A stretch of 64,000 bases of DNA from Desemzia incerta (GCF_900115825.1 NZ_FOXW01000003.1:124001-188000); one strand, 5' to 3'. Shown: positions 1 to 10,296, counted from the first letter of the stretch. Program-made: numbers and translations. Notes: generated by a model not told the origin, from the letters alone.

Positions 1-2
1 TG

Positions 3-779
3 GCAGAAGCAATCGGTTTATCCGACACAGAAGTAATGACAGAAACGACAAGGGAGTATTATAAAAAATTGGCTGTGATGGTGCCAGTTGAAAACGCTGC
101 TGAAGTACGAGATGCTTTAACAGCTGCTGGAGCTGGACAAATCGGAACGAATTACGTCGATTGCAGCTACACGATTAAAGGAACGGGAAGATTCACGCCG
201 ATAAAAGGGGCGTATCCAACCATTGGGGATGTCAATGAAGCGGAAGAAGTGACGGAATTAAAAGTAGAAGTTGTCGTGCCGAATCGTTTAGTGAAAGCCG
301 TAGAACAAGCGCTGATTCAAGCTCATCCTTATGAAGAACCGGCTTATGATCTATACACGATCGAAAATTTATACGACAGTTTTGGGTTAGGCCGTGTAGG
401 AAATCTAGCAGAACCGATGACATTCATTGATTTTGCTCAAAAGATGAAAGAAACGTTCCAAGTAGAGGGACTGCGCTATATCACGGGTGATGAAAACCAG
501 CTCATCCAACGAGTAGCCGTTTGTGGAGGTGATGGCGGCAAGTTTTATGCCGACGCACTCAAAAAACAAGCGGATGTCTACATCACTGGAGACGTGTATT
601 ACCACGTTGGACATGATATGGAAGCAGACGGCCTTTCTGTTATAGATCCAGGACACCACATTGAACAAATTTGCAAACCGAAGCTGGTCGAGTTGTTTAC
701 AGAATGGAAATCCGAATTGGATTGGGATGTAGAAATCGTCTCTTCCTCTTTGAATACAGATCCGTTTAAATTTTTGTAG
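3..779 (+). CDS. Nif3-like dinuclear metal-centre protein (YqfO family), 5' truncated
   Basis: The frame is open from the first bases of the window, so the N-terminal part of the gene lies upstream. The visible 258 codons contain the PII/CutA-like insertion domain typical of Gram-positive YqfO, including the HPYEEPAYD motif, followed by the C-terminal half of the Nif3 metal-binding domain (ITGDVYYH, then DPGHH-E near the end). Family members form hexamers with a di-metal site; the biological role is not settled, although a GTP cyclohydrolase I-like activity has been proposed for the family. In Bacillus relatives the gene follows trmK; that cannot be checked here. Stop is TAG at 777-779. Confidence 0.9.
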   Translation, partial: AEAIGLSDTEVMTETTREYYKKLAVMVPVENAAEVRDALTAAGAGQIGTNYVDCSYTIKGTGRFTPIKGAYPTIGDVNEAEEVTELKVEVVVPNRLVKAVEQALIQAHPYEEPAYDLYTIENLYDSFGLGRVGNLAEPMTFIDFAQKMKETFQVEGLRYITGDENQLIQRVAVCGGDGGKFYADALKKQADVYITGDVYYHVGHDMEADGLSVIDPGHHIEQICKPKLVELFTEWKSELDWDVEIVSSSLNTDPFKFL

Positions 780-787
780 ACTAGTAC

Positions 788-817
788 TTGCACAAAAGGA
801 CTATAGTAAGAGATAAT
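788..817 (+). promoter_or_regulatory. Probable promoter of pepT
   Basis: TTGCAC at 788-793 and GATAAT at 812-817 with an 18-bp spacer lie just upstream of pepT. No terminator is visible between the Nif3 gene and this site, so some readthrough is possible. Prediction by eye only. Confidence 0.45.
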
Positions 818-858
818 ATTCTAATAAGAATCATCATTACCGCAATGGAAGGAAGTTA

Positions 859-2100
859 ATGCACATGTATGAAAATCTAATCCCACGTTTTATCCGCTAT
901 GTCAAAATGGAAACTCGTTCAGACGAAACTAGTACAACGATTCCAAGTACACAGTCACAAGTAGAATTTGCTGAAAAATTGATGGAAGAGTTGAAAGAAA
1001 TCGGCTTGTCTGATGTTTCTTTCAACACTAAAAACGGTTTTGTAACAGCTACCGTTCCAAGTAATGTCGATGAAGACGTTCCTACGATCGGATTTATTGC
1101 GCATATGGATACAGCTGATTTCAATGCAGAGAATGTATCTCCGCAATTCCACGAGAACTACGATGGAGAAGCAATCGTTTTAAACGAAGCAGAAAATATT
1201 GTACTTTCTCCAGAAGATTTCCCCAACTTGAAAAATTATGTTGGCCAAACATTGATCACAACAGACGGCACTACTTTACTAGGTTCTGATGACAAATCAG
1301 GTATCGCTGAAATCGTGACCGCTATGGAAACATTGATCAACGATGAGAACATCAAACACGGAAAGATTCGTGTAGGGTTTGGACCCGATGAAGAAATCGG
1401 AATCGGAGCGGACTTATTTGATGTAGAAGAGTTTGACGCTGACTTTGCGTATACGATGGATGGCGGTCCAGTAGGAGAGCTGGAATTTGAAAGCTTTAAT
1501 GCAGCTTCAGCAATCGTTACGATCCAAGGGAAAAACGTCCACCCAGGTACGGCTAAAGGAAAAATGGTGAATGCCATCAAATTGGCGATGGCTTTTGATG
1601 CTAAATTGCCTCAAGATGAAGTTCCAGAGAAAACTGAAGGCCGTGAAGGTTTCTATCACTTACTAAACATCTCTGGAGAAGAAGAACAAGCTCAGTTGTC
1701 TTACATCATTCGTGATCACGACAGAGCAAAATTTGAAGAACGCAAATCAACGATTGAACAAATCGCAAAAGAAATGAATGAGACATTAGACAGCGATCGC
1801 ATCCAAGTGGTCTTGAAAGATCAATACTACAATATGGGTGAAATCATCGAAAAAGATATGCGTCCGATCGAGTTGGCTAAAGAAGCGATGGAATTCTTGA
1901 ACATCGAACCGGTTATCGAACCGATTCGTGGCGGAACAGACGGCTCGAAAATTTCTTTCATGGGTCTTCCTACACCAAATATCTTTGCCGGTGGAGAAAA
2001 CTTCCACGGTCGTTACGAATTCGTAGCGGTTGAAAGTATGGAAAAAGCTACCGATGTCATCGTGGCTATTGCTCAATTGAACGCTGCTAAAGGAGCATAG
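859..2100 (+). CDS. pepT: Peptidase T (tripeptide aminopeptidase)
   Basis: A 413-residue M20B metallopeptidase that removes the N-terminal residue from tripeptides in the cytoplasm, a usual step in lactic acid bacterial peptide use. Zinc-site motifs are clear: AHMDTAD with His82 and Asp84, then LLGSDDKSG with the bridging Asp, a GPDEEIG with the catalytic Glu pair, the MDGG segment and the late GGTDGS and GGENFHG motifs. Length is usual for PepT. GGAAGG sits about 6 bases before the ATG at 859; an in-frame ATG at 865 is a minor alternative. A DUF1294 gene follows after 3 bases and is probably cotranscribed. Confidence 0.96.
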   Translation: MHMYENLIPRFIRYVKMETRSDETSTTIPSTQSQVEFAEKLMEELKEIGLSDVSFNTKNGFVTATVPSNVDEDVPTIGFIAHMDTADFNAENVSPQFHENYDGEAIVLNEAENIVLSPEDFPNLKNYVGQTLITTDGTTLLGSDDKSGIAEIVTAMETLINDENIKHGKIRVGFGPDEEIGIGADLFDVEEFDADFAYTMDGGPVGELEFESFNAASAIVTIQGKNVHPGTAKGKMVNAIKLAMAFDAKLPQDEVPEKTEGREGFYHLLNISGEEEQAQLSYIIRDHDRAKFEERKSTIEQIAKEMNETLDSDRIQVVLKDQYYNMGEIIEKDMRPIELAKEAMEFLNIEPVIEPIRGGTDGSKISFMGLPTPNIFAGGENFHGRYEFVAVESMEKATDVIVAIAQLNAAKGA

Positions 2101-2103
2101 AAC

Positions 2104-2364
2104 ATGCTCTTAGTGTTTTATTTCCTTTTGGTGAATGTATGGCTATTTATTCTAATGGGCATCGATAAAAAAAGAGCCCAACGGAATCAATGGCGGATTT
2201 CCGAAAAAAGTTTGTTGCTGCTGGGTTCAGCTGGCGGAGGTTTAGGCGGTCTACTCGGTATGAAACGGTATCGACACAAAACTAAGCGAGCAACCTTCAA
2301 ATTTGTTTATGGGATAGGCTTCCTGATTATGGTAGGGAGTTTAGCTTACGCTCAATTAAGATAA
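2104..2364 (+). CDS. DUF1294 small membrane protein
   Basis: This 86-residue protein has an N-terminal membrane segment (about residues 2-19), a short basic cytoplasmic stretch with the D-K-x-x-A motif typical of DUF1294, a glycine-rich segment (GGGLGG) and a C-terminal membrane segment. Function is unknown for the family. It begins 3 bases after the pepT stop and is followed by a strong hairpin, so it ends the pepT transcription unit. No enzymatic motif is visible. Confidence 0.85.
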   Translation: MLLVFYFLLVNVWLFILMGIDKKRAQRNQWRISEKSLLLLGSAGGGLGGLLGMKRYRHKTKRATFKFVYGIGFLIMVGSLAYAQLR

Positions 2365-2367
2365 ATT

Positions 2368-2412
2368 AGAGAACGAAAAAAGCGGACAAGTGTTCTGTTT
2401 TTTTCGTTCTCT
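2368..2412. terminator. Hairpin terminator after DUF1294 gene
   Basis: A perfect 14-bp stem (2368-2381 with 2399-2412) with A and T runs inside the arms, so it could act on either strand. Only the gene on the left reads into it. Confidence 0.75.
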
Positions 2413-2481
2413 TTAGTTATTAGACAGTTGGATATATGGTAAAATAGAGAAAGAATAGTCAAAAAATAGGCGGTGAAATTC

Positions 2482-5400
2482 GTGGGATTACAATTTAGAT
2501 TAGGAAGAGCCAATACAGATAAACGAGATGGCATGTTGGATGAAATTTCGGAGCTGTTAAGTGAAAATAGAGAAACACAAGTGTTTTATCTTGTGCCGGA
2601 ACACATCAAGTTTGACGCTGAAATGACGGTCTTAAAAGAATTAGGGGAAAGAGAACCATTTAATCGCCAAGAATTGCTGGGAATGATGGACGTCCAAGTC
2701 CTCAGTTTCAGTCGTTTAGCTTGGTTTTTATTGCAAGATTCAGATCTGTATGCACGACCACAACTGACACAAACAGGATTATCAATGCTGTTAAGAAAAT
2801 TATTGCTGCAATATGAAGAACAGTTAACTATTTATAGAGGCGAAGTACGGAAAAACGGATTTATCCAAAAACTGAGTGATTTGTTTTTTGAGTTGCGCAG
2901 CGGACGTATCTCAACAGAAGATTTAGCCCAAATGGTGCATTTATTAGGCGAAACACTTCAAGAAGCTGACTTTAAGTTAAAACTGCAAGATATCTCGTTA
3001 ATTTACCAAGCATATGGAGAAGCAGTCAAAGGCAAATACATCGAGTCAGAAGATGTGATCACAGCACTTATTGACAAAGTCCGTACCATGGATATGTCAG
3101 ACACCTATGTTTATATCGAAGGATTTTACCAATTTACAGCTCAAGAACAAGAACTGATCTTGGCTCTGATGCAACAAGCCAAGAAAGTGACGATAGCATT
3201 GACGTTAGACAAGCCCTATCCAACTGAAAAACCAGATTTGTTAAGTTTGTTTCGAGTTACGGGAACGACGTATTACAAAATCTACCAAGCTGCCCGTACT
3301 AACGGGATTAAAGTTTACTTAGACAACATCATCTCTTCAAAAAACAATCACTATTGCGGAGAACTCAATCAGTTAGAAGAATATTGGGTGGAAAGCAACG
3401 AATTGTCTCCTGTTCAATCAAAACAGATAGCAGACCATTCTACGATGGGCGAGTGTATCGAAGTATGGGGAGCGGAAAACAAACAAGCAGAAGTCAATCA
3501 TGTGGCTACTGAAATCATCAAATTGGTCGCCAGCGGGAAATACCGCTACAAAGACATTCTAGTTTTGGCGCGTAACCCAGAAGAATACCGTACGCTTCTG
3601 GAACCAACATTTGACAAGCATCATATTGAAATGTTTTTTGATAGTGCAGAAGTCATGTCTCACCATCCATTGAGTGAATTATTAGACGCTTTATTCGCGA
3701 TCAAAAAGAACAATTGGCGTTATTCAGATGTGATGCGCTTTTTAAGAACGGAATTGTTCTTGCCGGCTTTTACAGCGCCATTGACTACTGATCGTCTGGT
3801 ACGCACGAAACAATTCATAAAACATGCGCAGCAATATAGAGATGCAGTAGATATTACAGAAAATGTCGTTTTGGCGTATGGATACGAAGGGTACCATTGG
3901 ACGAAAAAAGACCCATGGAAATATACCCGGTTCCATTATGACGAAACGGATTTCCAATCAGATGCAGACGTTATTTTTGAGCAGACAGCCAATCAAATCA
4001 AAGATTTTTTAAACCATACATTGGTTCCGTTTTTTAAACGTCTGGATAAAGCTGAGACCAGTATGGATGCTGCCCGTATTCTTTATCAATTTTTAGAGTC
4101 TAATGGTGTTCCGGAACAACTGTTGTTCTGGCGTGACCAATTGATCGAACAAGAGGATTTGGAAGGGGCACGAAGACACGAACAAGTGTGGCAAGTGTTT
4201 ACCGAGATGTTAGATGAATACGTGGAAGTGCTAGGCGAGCAAGAATTTGACGAAGAAAGCTTCCGCATGATCTTGATTACTGGGTTTGAGAATGCTTCTT
4301 ACAGCATTGTCCCTCCGACGATCGATCAAGTAATCTTTTCAGGGTTAGCCGGAACTAGGATTGGTACGGCTAAAGTGACGTTCATTCTCGGAATGACTAA
4401 TGTCAATTTGCCGATCAAAGCAGAAAACAAGACGATGCTGACAGAAGAAGACCGTTCGCTGATTGAAGGCTATCTCGCAACGGAAGAGAAATACTTGAAA
4501 CCATCTGTTGAATCTCAAATGGCTGCGGAACCTTTTATTGCGTACCAAGCCTTTCTTGATTCTTCAGACAAGTTGTATTTGACTTACCCAACCAGCAGCG
4601 AAGCAAAAGAAAGTCCAAAACTGTCTCCATATGTTCAGCGGATCGCGGATCATTTTTCATTGAAGATCCAACCGAAACAAGCGGATATTACTTCACTGAC
4701 AGAATTGACCAAAGAAACGGTGCTGTCTTTTATCGGTTCACGAGAAGCAACTATGGGACAACTTTTAATGGTATTGAGAAAAGCACAAGACAGCCAAGAT
4801 GATTTACATCCGTTTTGGAAAATGTTGTACTTGTACTTTAAAAATAATGACCGCACAGCTAATCGATTCAAGCGTCTTGTGGCGAGCTTGCGTCAAAAAA
4901 ATATCCCGATTCCATTGACAGAAGATCTGGCAGAAAAATTATATGGAAAAGACCTGTATTTATCCGTTTCTCAACTTGAATCGTATTATGCAGATCCGTT
5001 TTCTCACTTTTTGACGTATGGATTGAAGCTACGAGAACGGAATGTCTTCGAATTATCACCGGCAGGAACGGGAGAATACTTCCATGAAGCCTTGGATTTG
5101 CTGTTCAAAACGCTGATCGACCGAGATGTGACATTTGACCAACTGGATAATCAAGCTTTGGAGCGATTGACAGAAGAAGTATTGGAATCTCTAGTTTCTA
5201 AAAGCAAATACCAGATTTTATCTGCGTCTAACCGTATGCATTACATTCGCGAGCAATTAGCCAAAACCATCAAGCGAGTAGCATGGGCGATTCAACATCA
5301 AAGTAGACGGACCAATATGGAAAATGCGAAAACAGAAGTGCTGTTTGGGCGAATTGCTGCTCAAAAAGGGATCGAAGGGCATGTTTTCCCATTGGATAAT

Positions 5401-6099
5401 GGCGGAGAACTGCATTTGAGAGGGAAAATCGACCGAGTGGATGCGATGGAGATCAACAACAAGCATTACTTGTCTGTAGTCGATTACAAATCCAGTAAAC
5501 ACTCGTTTAGTTTTATTGATGCTTACTACGGATTAGCCATGCAAATGCTGACGTATTTAGATATTGCCGTAGAACACTCCGATGAATTGATCGGCAAGAA
5601 AGCTGTTCCAGCTGGTGCTTTTTACCTGCAAGTGCAGAATCCATTCCTTAAAGAAGGAACGTTCAGCGATGAAGATTCGTACCGAGAATCTTTATTGAAG
5701 CTGTATAAAATGGACGGGTTTTTATTGGATGATGAAGACATGCTGGATGCGTTGGATCTGACGGTTGAACCGAAGAAAAAATCGCTGATCTATCCATTTG
5801 AACAATTGGCTAAAGGGACAATGAAGTCCAACAAGTTTGTGACCCTGGATGATATTGAGACGTTACTGAACTTCAATAAACGAAAAATCATTGAAGCCGG
5901 AAACAATATCATCAAAGGAGACACGCGGTTGAGTCCAATCAAAGAGAAAAGTTCGTTTATCTCTTCGGTGAACGGTCCCTTAAAAGCTGTTTCGTTCTTC
6001 GATGCTGCTTTGTATACGGAAAATAAATACCGTCGAATGGAAAAATTAAGTATGGAAGAGATACTGGAACGCATGAAACGAGAAGGAGGACTGCTGTAA
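2482..6099 (+). CDS. rexB: ATP-dependent helicase/deoxyribonuclease subunit B (RexB/AddB)
   Basis: A subunit of the RexAB (AddAB) recombination machine that processes double-strand ends to Chi. GTG at 2482 is preferred over GTG at 2473 because AGGCGG lies about 6 bases upstream and the product then starts MGLQFRLGR, the usual family N-terminus. The Walker A loop of Bacillus AddB is missing (LGRANTDKRDG), as is usual in RexB. The C-terminal nuclease is intact: GKIDRVD, then VVDYKSS (D-x-K) and YGLAMQMLTYLD near residues 980-1020. The cysteines that bind the AddB iron-sulfur cluster are absent (Asp at 838; Ser-rich C-terminus), and the protein has only two Cys in total. rexA follows after 1 base. 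Confidence 0.93.
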   Translation: MGLQFRLGRANTDKRDGMLDEISELLSENRETQVFYLVPEHIKFDAEMTVLKELGEREPFNRQELLGMMDVQVLSFSRLAWFLLQDSDLYARPQLTQTGLSMLLRKLLLQYEEQLTIYRGEVRKNGFIQKLSDLFFELRSGRISTEDLAQMVHLLGETLQEADFKLKLQDISLIYQAYGEAVKGKYIESEDVITALIDKVRTMDMSDTYVYIEGFYQFTAQEQELILALMQQAKKVTIALTLDKPYPTEKPDLLSLFRVTGTTYYKIYQAARTNGIKVYLDNIISSKNNHYCGELNQLEEYWVESNELSPVQSKQIADHSTMGECIEVWGAENKQAEVNHVATEIIKLVASGKYRYKDILVLARNPEEYRTLLEPTFDKHHIEMFFDSAEVMSHHPLSELLDALFAIKKNNWRYSDVMRFLRTELFLPAFTAPLTTDRLVRTKQFIKHAQQYRDAVDITENVVLAYGYEGYHWTKKDPWKYTRFHYDETDFQSDADVIFEQTANQIKDFLNHTLVPFFKRLDKAETSMDAARILYQFLESNGVPEQLLFWRDQLIEQEDLEGARRHEQVWQVFTEMLDEYVEVLGEQEFDEESFRMILITGFENASYSIVPPTIDQVIFSGLAGTRIGTAKVTFILGMTNVNLPIKAENKTMLTEEDRSLIEGYLATEEKYLKPSVESQMAAEPFIAYQAFLDSSDKLYLTYPTSSEAKESPKLSPYVQRIADHFSLKIQPKQADITSLTELTKETVLSFIGSREATMGQLLMVLRKAQDSQDDLHPFWKMLYLYFKNNDRTANRFKRLVASLRQKNIPIPLTEDLAEKLYGKDLYLSVSQLESYYADPFSHFLTYGLKLRERNVFELSPAGTGEYFHEALDLLFKTLIDRDVTFDQLDNQALERLTEEVLESLVSKSKYQILSASNRMHYIREQLAKTIKRVAWAIQHQSRRTNMENAKTEVLFGRIAAQKGIEGHVFPLDNGGELHLRGKIDRVDAMEINNKHYLSVVDYKSSKHSFSFIDAYYGLAMQMLTYLDIAVEHSDELIGKKAVPAGAFYLQVQNPFLKEGTFSDEDSYRESLLKLYKMDGFLLDDEDMLDALDLTVEPKKKSLIYPFEQLAKGTMKSNKFVTLDDIETLLNFNKRKIIEAGNNIIKGDTRLSPIKEKSSFISSVNGPLKAVSFFDAALYTENKYRRMEKLSMEEILERMKREGGLL

Positions 6100-6100
6100 G

Positions 6101-9100
6101 ATGAGAGAGTTACCCTTAAAACCTGAAAATAGTCGTTTTACAGATGATCAATGGCAAGCCGTTTACGATTCTGGGACCAATTTATTGGTCTCTGCTTCAG
6201 CCGGCTCTGGGAAAACGACCGTTTTAGTTGAACGAGTAATCGAAAAAGTCAAAGCAGGAACAAATGTGGACGAATTGCTGATTGTTACTTATACAGATGC
6301 AGCAGCTCGAGAAATGAAAGAGCGTATCCAATCTGCTTTACAAAAAGCAATCACTGGTGAAAGTTTGATTAGTCAAAAAAGACATCTCGTCAAACAAATC
6401 CCGATGCTGTCTCAAGCTTCGATCAGTACGATTCACTCATTTTGTTTGCAAGTCATCCGCCGATACTACTACTTGATCGATTTGGATCCTGTCTTTCGTT
6501 TGCTGACCGACTCGACTGAGATCGTCTTACTGCAAGAAGATGTATGGAACGATGTCAGAGAAGAATTATATGGCGAAGAAGACAGTTTATTCAAGACATT
6601 GACGAGTACGTATTCAAATGACCGTACCGACAGCGGACTACAAGATCTAGTCTTTTCATTGTTTGAATTTTCTCGTGCCAATCCTAATCCGGAATTATGG
6701 CTGGAACATTTAGGAGACTTATATGAAGTCGATGAAGCTTCTTTTACAACCAGTACGTTATTTACTGACTTGCTCAAACCTCAAATCAGAGAAATCTTAG
6801 TTGGGCTGGAAGAACAATACAACTACGCAATCAGTATGGGCGAGAACAGTGACGACCTTATCGCCAATAAAGAACTATTGGAAGCAGAAGGCAATCATAT
6901 TGCTGAATTGCTGCGCTTGCTGAATGAAGGGAATGTCGAAGCGATCTATCAGTCGATGCGTTCATTTGAATTTGCTCGATGGAAAAGTCCTAAAAAGAAT
7001 GCCGATGAAGAAATCAAAGAAGTCGCACAAGACATGAAGTCAATTCGCGATCAGAATAAGAAACGGTATCAAACAATGAAAGATGAGTATTTTTCAGCAC
7101 CTCTGGCAGATCAAATCGAGTTGATGCACAAAACCGTGCCTTTGATCAAAGAGATGAGCCGAGTCACGCAACTATTTTCTACAGCTTATACAGCTAGAAA
7201 AAGAGAACGGAACTTGCTCGATTTTAATGACTTGGAACATTTGACGTTAAATATCTTAGCACAATTTGATGAGGGGACATGGACTCCGACTGAAGCGAGT
7301 ATGCATTATAGAGAGAAGTTTAAAGAAGTGATGGTAGATGAGTACCAAGACGTCAACCAACTGCAAGAGAATATATTGTACTGGCTGACTCAGCAAGAAA
7401 CAGATCACGGTAATTTCTTTATGGTGGGGGATGTCAAACAATCCATTTATTCGTTCCGTCTAGCTGACCCTGGATTGTTTTTGAAAAAATACGAATCTTA
7501 TGGAAACAACCAAGACGGTGAGCGGATCATCTTGGCAGATAATTTCCGTTCCAGAGGAGAAGTCCTTCAATTCATCAACTTATTGTTCATACAATTGATG
7601 GATAAATCGGTTGGACAAATGGAATACGATGAAGCGGCCAAATTGGTCCAAGGATTTACTGATTTTCCTGCTTCCCAAACTCATCAGCCCGAAATTCTTA
7701 TTTTTGAAAAGGAAACCGAAGACGAAACAGAACTGGAAGAAGAGATGGACGAGTTCGGAATTGAAACAAAAACAGAAGGCGAATTGATGATGGTCGGACA
7801 AAAAATCAAATCGCTGATTGATGAAGGATTCCCAATTTACGATAAAAAGAATAAAACTCATCGTCCGATCCAGTATTCAGATATCGTGCTATTGACACCG
7901 ACTAAGAAAAACAACGCGACCGTTCAAGCTTTGTTTAAACAATTAGGCATTCCTTTACTGGTCAATGATACACAAAATTATTTCCAGACGACTGAAGTGA
8001 CGATCATGATGTCGTTGTTGAAAGTCATTGATAATCCGTATCAAGATATTCCACTGGCTAGTGTGCTGCGTTCACCTCTAGTAGGACTGAACGAAAGGGA
8101 AATGGCGTATATCCGGATCACGAAGAAAACGGGTGACTACTATGATGCCGTTTTGACGTTTTACCGTGAATACCCGGGAACGACGAAAGAAACCTCTTTT
8201 ACAGATCGACTGTATGAAAAAATCGGTTTGTTTTTAGAGCGAATGAATACGTGGAGAGAAATTGCTCGCAGGGGATCTATCGTGACGCTGATTTGGAGTA
8301 TTTATCAAGAAACGGACTTCTTGGATTATGTCGGTGGAATGGCTTCCGGAAGACAGCGGAAAGCCAATTTGCATGCGTTATACGAACGAGCAGCTAGTTA
8401 CGAACAGACCAGCTTTAAAGGATTGTTCCAATTTGTCCGTTTTATCGAAAAAATGCAGCAAAAAGATAAAGACTTGGCTGAACCAACCGCTCTTTCTGAA
8501 GATGAGAACGCCGTTCGGATCATGACGATCCATGCGAGTAAAGGATTGGAATTTCCAGTGGTTTTTGTTTTAGATTTGACGAAGAGGTTCAACTTGCAAG
8601 ATACGATGAACAGTTATGTGTTCAATGAACATTTGGGAGTAGGAACAGAGTACAAAGACTTGCAAAAGAGAGTCCGTTTTACTACTCTTCCAGAAACAGT
8701 TCTTAAAGTTGAGAAAAAGAAAAAATTATTGGCGGAAGAAATGCGTAAATTATATGTAGCCTTGACTCGAGCAGAAGAAAAACTGTATTTAGTCGGTTCC
8801 TATAAAAATGAAGAAGCCGCTTGGAAAGATTGGGGCGTCGTCAGCTCTCATCAACAAACCGTATTGCCGAGCGACTTGCGCTTAACAGCCAATAGTCTGA
8901 TGAAATGGATTGGGTTGGCGATCGTCCGTCATCCAAACAGCCAGAACGATTTCTTGCACATTACGGCTAAAAATGGAGAAGTACAAAAACATCCTGCTTC
9001 ATTCAGTGTTCATTTTACGAATGAAAAAGAACTGCTTCAGCAAAATGAAGCATTAGAAGTAGATTTTGATGCTGTAAAATGGTTGGAGCAATTAGAAGCC

Positions 9101-9886
9101 GCTCCAGTTGTAGAACTGAGTGATCCTTTGCATCAAGAGTTTAAGGAAGTCAAACGACTATTGGAGCATAAGTACGCTCATCAAGCTGCAACTCATACGA
9201 CGAGTTATCAATCTGTATCTGAAATTAAGCGTATGTTTGAAGAGCCTCATGAAGGGCAACTGGCGAAAATCGATATCAGTCAACCCAGAAATCAAAATCG
9301 GTATACAGAAGACAAATTGAGAAGACCCACTTTCTTAACGGAAACGACAGCTCCAACAAGTGTGGAGATCGGGACAGCGACTCACTTGGTGCTGCAATCG
9401 ATCGATTTGCACCAAACACCGACGCTTGAATCTGTTCGTACGTTGATTGCTGAACTAATCGAGAGAGGATTGCTGCAAGAAGAGACCGCAAAACGAATCG
9501 AAGCCGAAAAAATCGTCGCCTTTTTCACTACACCAGTCGGGGAATTGATTGTGAAAGATGCCGAATACGTTAAGAGAGAAAAAGTCTTTTCTTTATTGAT
9601 GAGTGCGTCATCTATTTTTTCCGATATGGATGATAGTGTGAAAGATAAGGTTCTGATACATGGGATCATTGATGGATACATCGAATATTCTGACTATGTA
9701 GTCTTGTTCGATTACAAAACTGACCGTTTAGAGCGGTTTAAAGAACGAGCAGAAGAAGAGATGCTCAACAAATACAAAGGGCAATTGCTTTTGTATAAGT
9801 CTGCCTTAGAATCCATCCTAGACAAACCCGTCACAGCCGTTTATTTATGCTTGTTGGACAACGCAAGCGTAGTAGAAGTGAAATGA
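6101..9886 (+). CDS. rexA: ATP-dependent helicase/nuclease subunit A (RexA/AddA)
   Basis: A 1261-residue UvrD/SF1 helicase with a C-terminal nuclease domain that unwinds DNA ends with RexB. Walker A is ASAGSGKT (residues 32-39), motif II is DEYQDVN, and the SF1 motifs MVGDVKQSIYSFR, MTIHASKGLEF and YVALTRAEEK follow. Near the C-terminus HGIIDGY, LFDYKTD and GQLLLYKSAL form the RecB-like nuclease. Length is usual. AGGAGG lies in the end of rexB and the genes are separated by one base, so translation is probably coupled. The operon ends at a hairpin at 9945. Confidence 0.96.
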   Translation: MRELPLKPENSRFTDDQWQAVYDSGTNLLVSASAGSGKTTVLVERVIEKVKAGTNVDELLIVTYTDAAAREMKERIQSALQKAITGESLISQKRHLVKQIPMLSQASISTIHSFCLQVIRRYYYLIDLDPVFRLLTDSTEIVLLQEDVWNDVREELYGEEDSLFKTLTSTYSNDRTDSGLQDLVFSLFEFSRANPNPELWLEHLGDLYEVDEASFTTSTLFTDLLKPQIREILVGLEEQYNYAISMGENSDDLIANKELLEAEGNHIAELLRLLNEGNVEAIYQSMRSFEFARWKSPKKNADEEIKEVAQDMKSIRDQNKKRYQTMKDEYFSAPLADQIELMHKTVPLIKEMSRVTQLFSTAYTARKRERNLLDFNDLEHLTLNILAQFDEGTWTPTEASMHYREKFKEVMVDEYQDVNQLQENILYWLTQQETDHGNFFMVGDVKQSIYSFRLADPGLFLKKYESYGNNQDGERIILADNFRSRGEVLQFINLLFIQLMDKSVGQMEYDEAAKLVQGFTDFPASQTHQPEILIFEKETEDETELEEEMDEFGIETKTEGELMMVGQKIKSLIDEGFPIYDKKNKTHRPIQYSDIVLLTPTKKNNATVQALFKQLGIPLLVNDTQNYFQTTEVTIMMSLLKVIDNPYQDIPLASVLRSPLVGLNEREMAYIRITKKTGDYYDAVLTFYREYPGTTKETSFTDRLYEKIGLFLERMNTWREIARRGSIVTLIWSIYQETDFLDYVGGMASGRQRKANLHALYERAASYEQTSFKGLFQFVRFIEKMQQKDKDLAEPTALSEDENAVRIMTIHASKGLEFPVVFVLDLTKRFNLQDTMNSYVFNEHLGVGTEYKDLQKRVRFTTLPETVLKVEKKKKLLAEEMRKLYVALTRAEEKLYLVGSYKNEEAAWKDWGVVSSHQQTVLPSDLRLTANSLMKWIGLAIVRHPNSQNDFLHITAKNGEVQKHPASFSVHFTNEKELLQQNEALEVDFDAVKWLEQLEAAPVVELSDPLHQEFKEVKRLLEHKYAHQAATHTTSYQSVSEIKRMFEEPHEGQLAKIDISQPRNQNRYTEDKLRRPTFLTETTAPTSVEIGTATHLVLQSIDLHQTPTLESVRTLIAELIERGLLQEETAKRIEAEKIVAFFTTPVGELIVKDAEYVKREKVFSLLMSASSIFSDMDDSVKDKVLIHGIIDGYIEYSDYVVLFDYKTDRLERFKERAEEEMLNKYKGQLLLYKSALESILDKPVTAVYLCLLDNASVVEVK

Positions 9887-9944
9887 TTTCAAAAGTAACG
9901 AGAAGTTAAGAAAATAGTTTTTCAAAAACCTACAATCTCACATA

Positions 9945-9989
9945 AGACAACGATCAGCAACTTAAATATCAAGTTGCTGATCATTGTCT
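9945..9989 (+). terminator. Terminator of rexBA
   Basis: A 19-bp near-perfect stem (9945-9963 with 9971-9989) around a 7-base loop, followed by ATTTTGT. It lies 59 bases after the rexA stop. Confidence 0.75.
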
Positions 9990-10073
9990 ATTTTGTCATA
10001 TAGGACACGTTCCTGAGAGGATTAGATGTTTTGTGTTATTTTTAAGCTAGGTAAAAACTGGAGGAGGATACAT

Positions 10074-10169
10074 ATGAAAAAATTTTTAAAAGAAAATTGG
10101 CGGGTTATGATAGGAGGAATAATATCTGGATTTGTTATTGCAGAATTAATGAGAGCTTTTGTCTTTTGA
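10074..10169 (+). CDS. Putative 31-residue single-pass membrane peptide
   Basis: A short frame with an excellent Shine-Dalgarno (GGAGGAGG at 10060-10067, 6 bases before ATG). The product begins MKKFLKENWRVMIGG and continues as one hydrophobic segment (about residues 12-23) with a short C-terminus ending in RAFVF. Basic N-terminus followed by a hydrophobic stretch is the pattern of a small membrane protein. It lies between the rexBA terminator and the bidirectional hairpin at 10251, so it would be its own transcription unit. I do not recognise a family. Coding status is inferred from the ribosome binding site, the composition and the isolation between terminators. Confidence 0.55.
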   Translation: MKKFLKENWRVMIGGIISGFVIAELMRAFVF

Positions 10170-10250
10170 TACAGAAGTAGAAAGTAACACTATCCATCCT
10201 AAACACGTAGTAAAGTAGTGATGGAACGTGAAAGAGAATTGAATATAAAT

Positions 10251-10290
10251 AAAAAGAGGCTGAGAAAAATTATTTTCCCAGTCTCTTTTT
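10251..10290. terminator. Bidirectional terminator between small ORF and DUF4015 gene
   Basis: AAAAAGAGGCTG at 10251-10262 pairs with CAGTCTCTTTTT at 10279-10290 (one internal mismatch region), giving a T run on either strand. It separates the converging small ORF (+) and the surface cluster (-). The remaining bases 10170-10250 show nothing I can name. Confidence 0.75.
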
Positions 10291-10296
10291 GTATGG

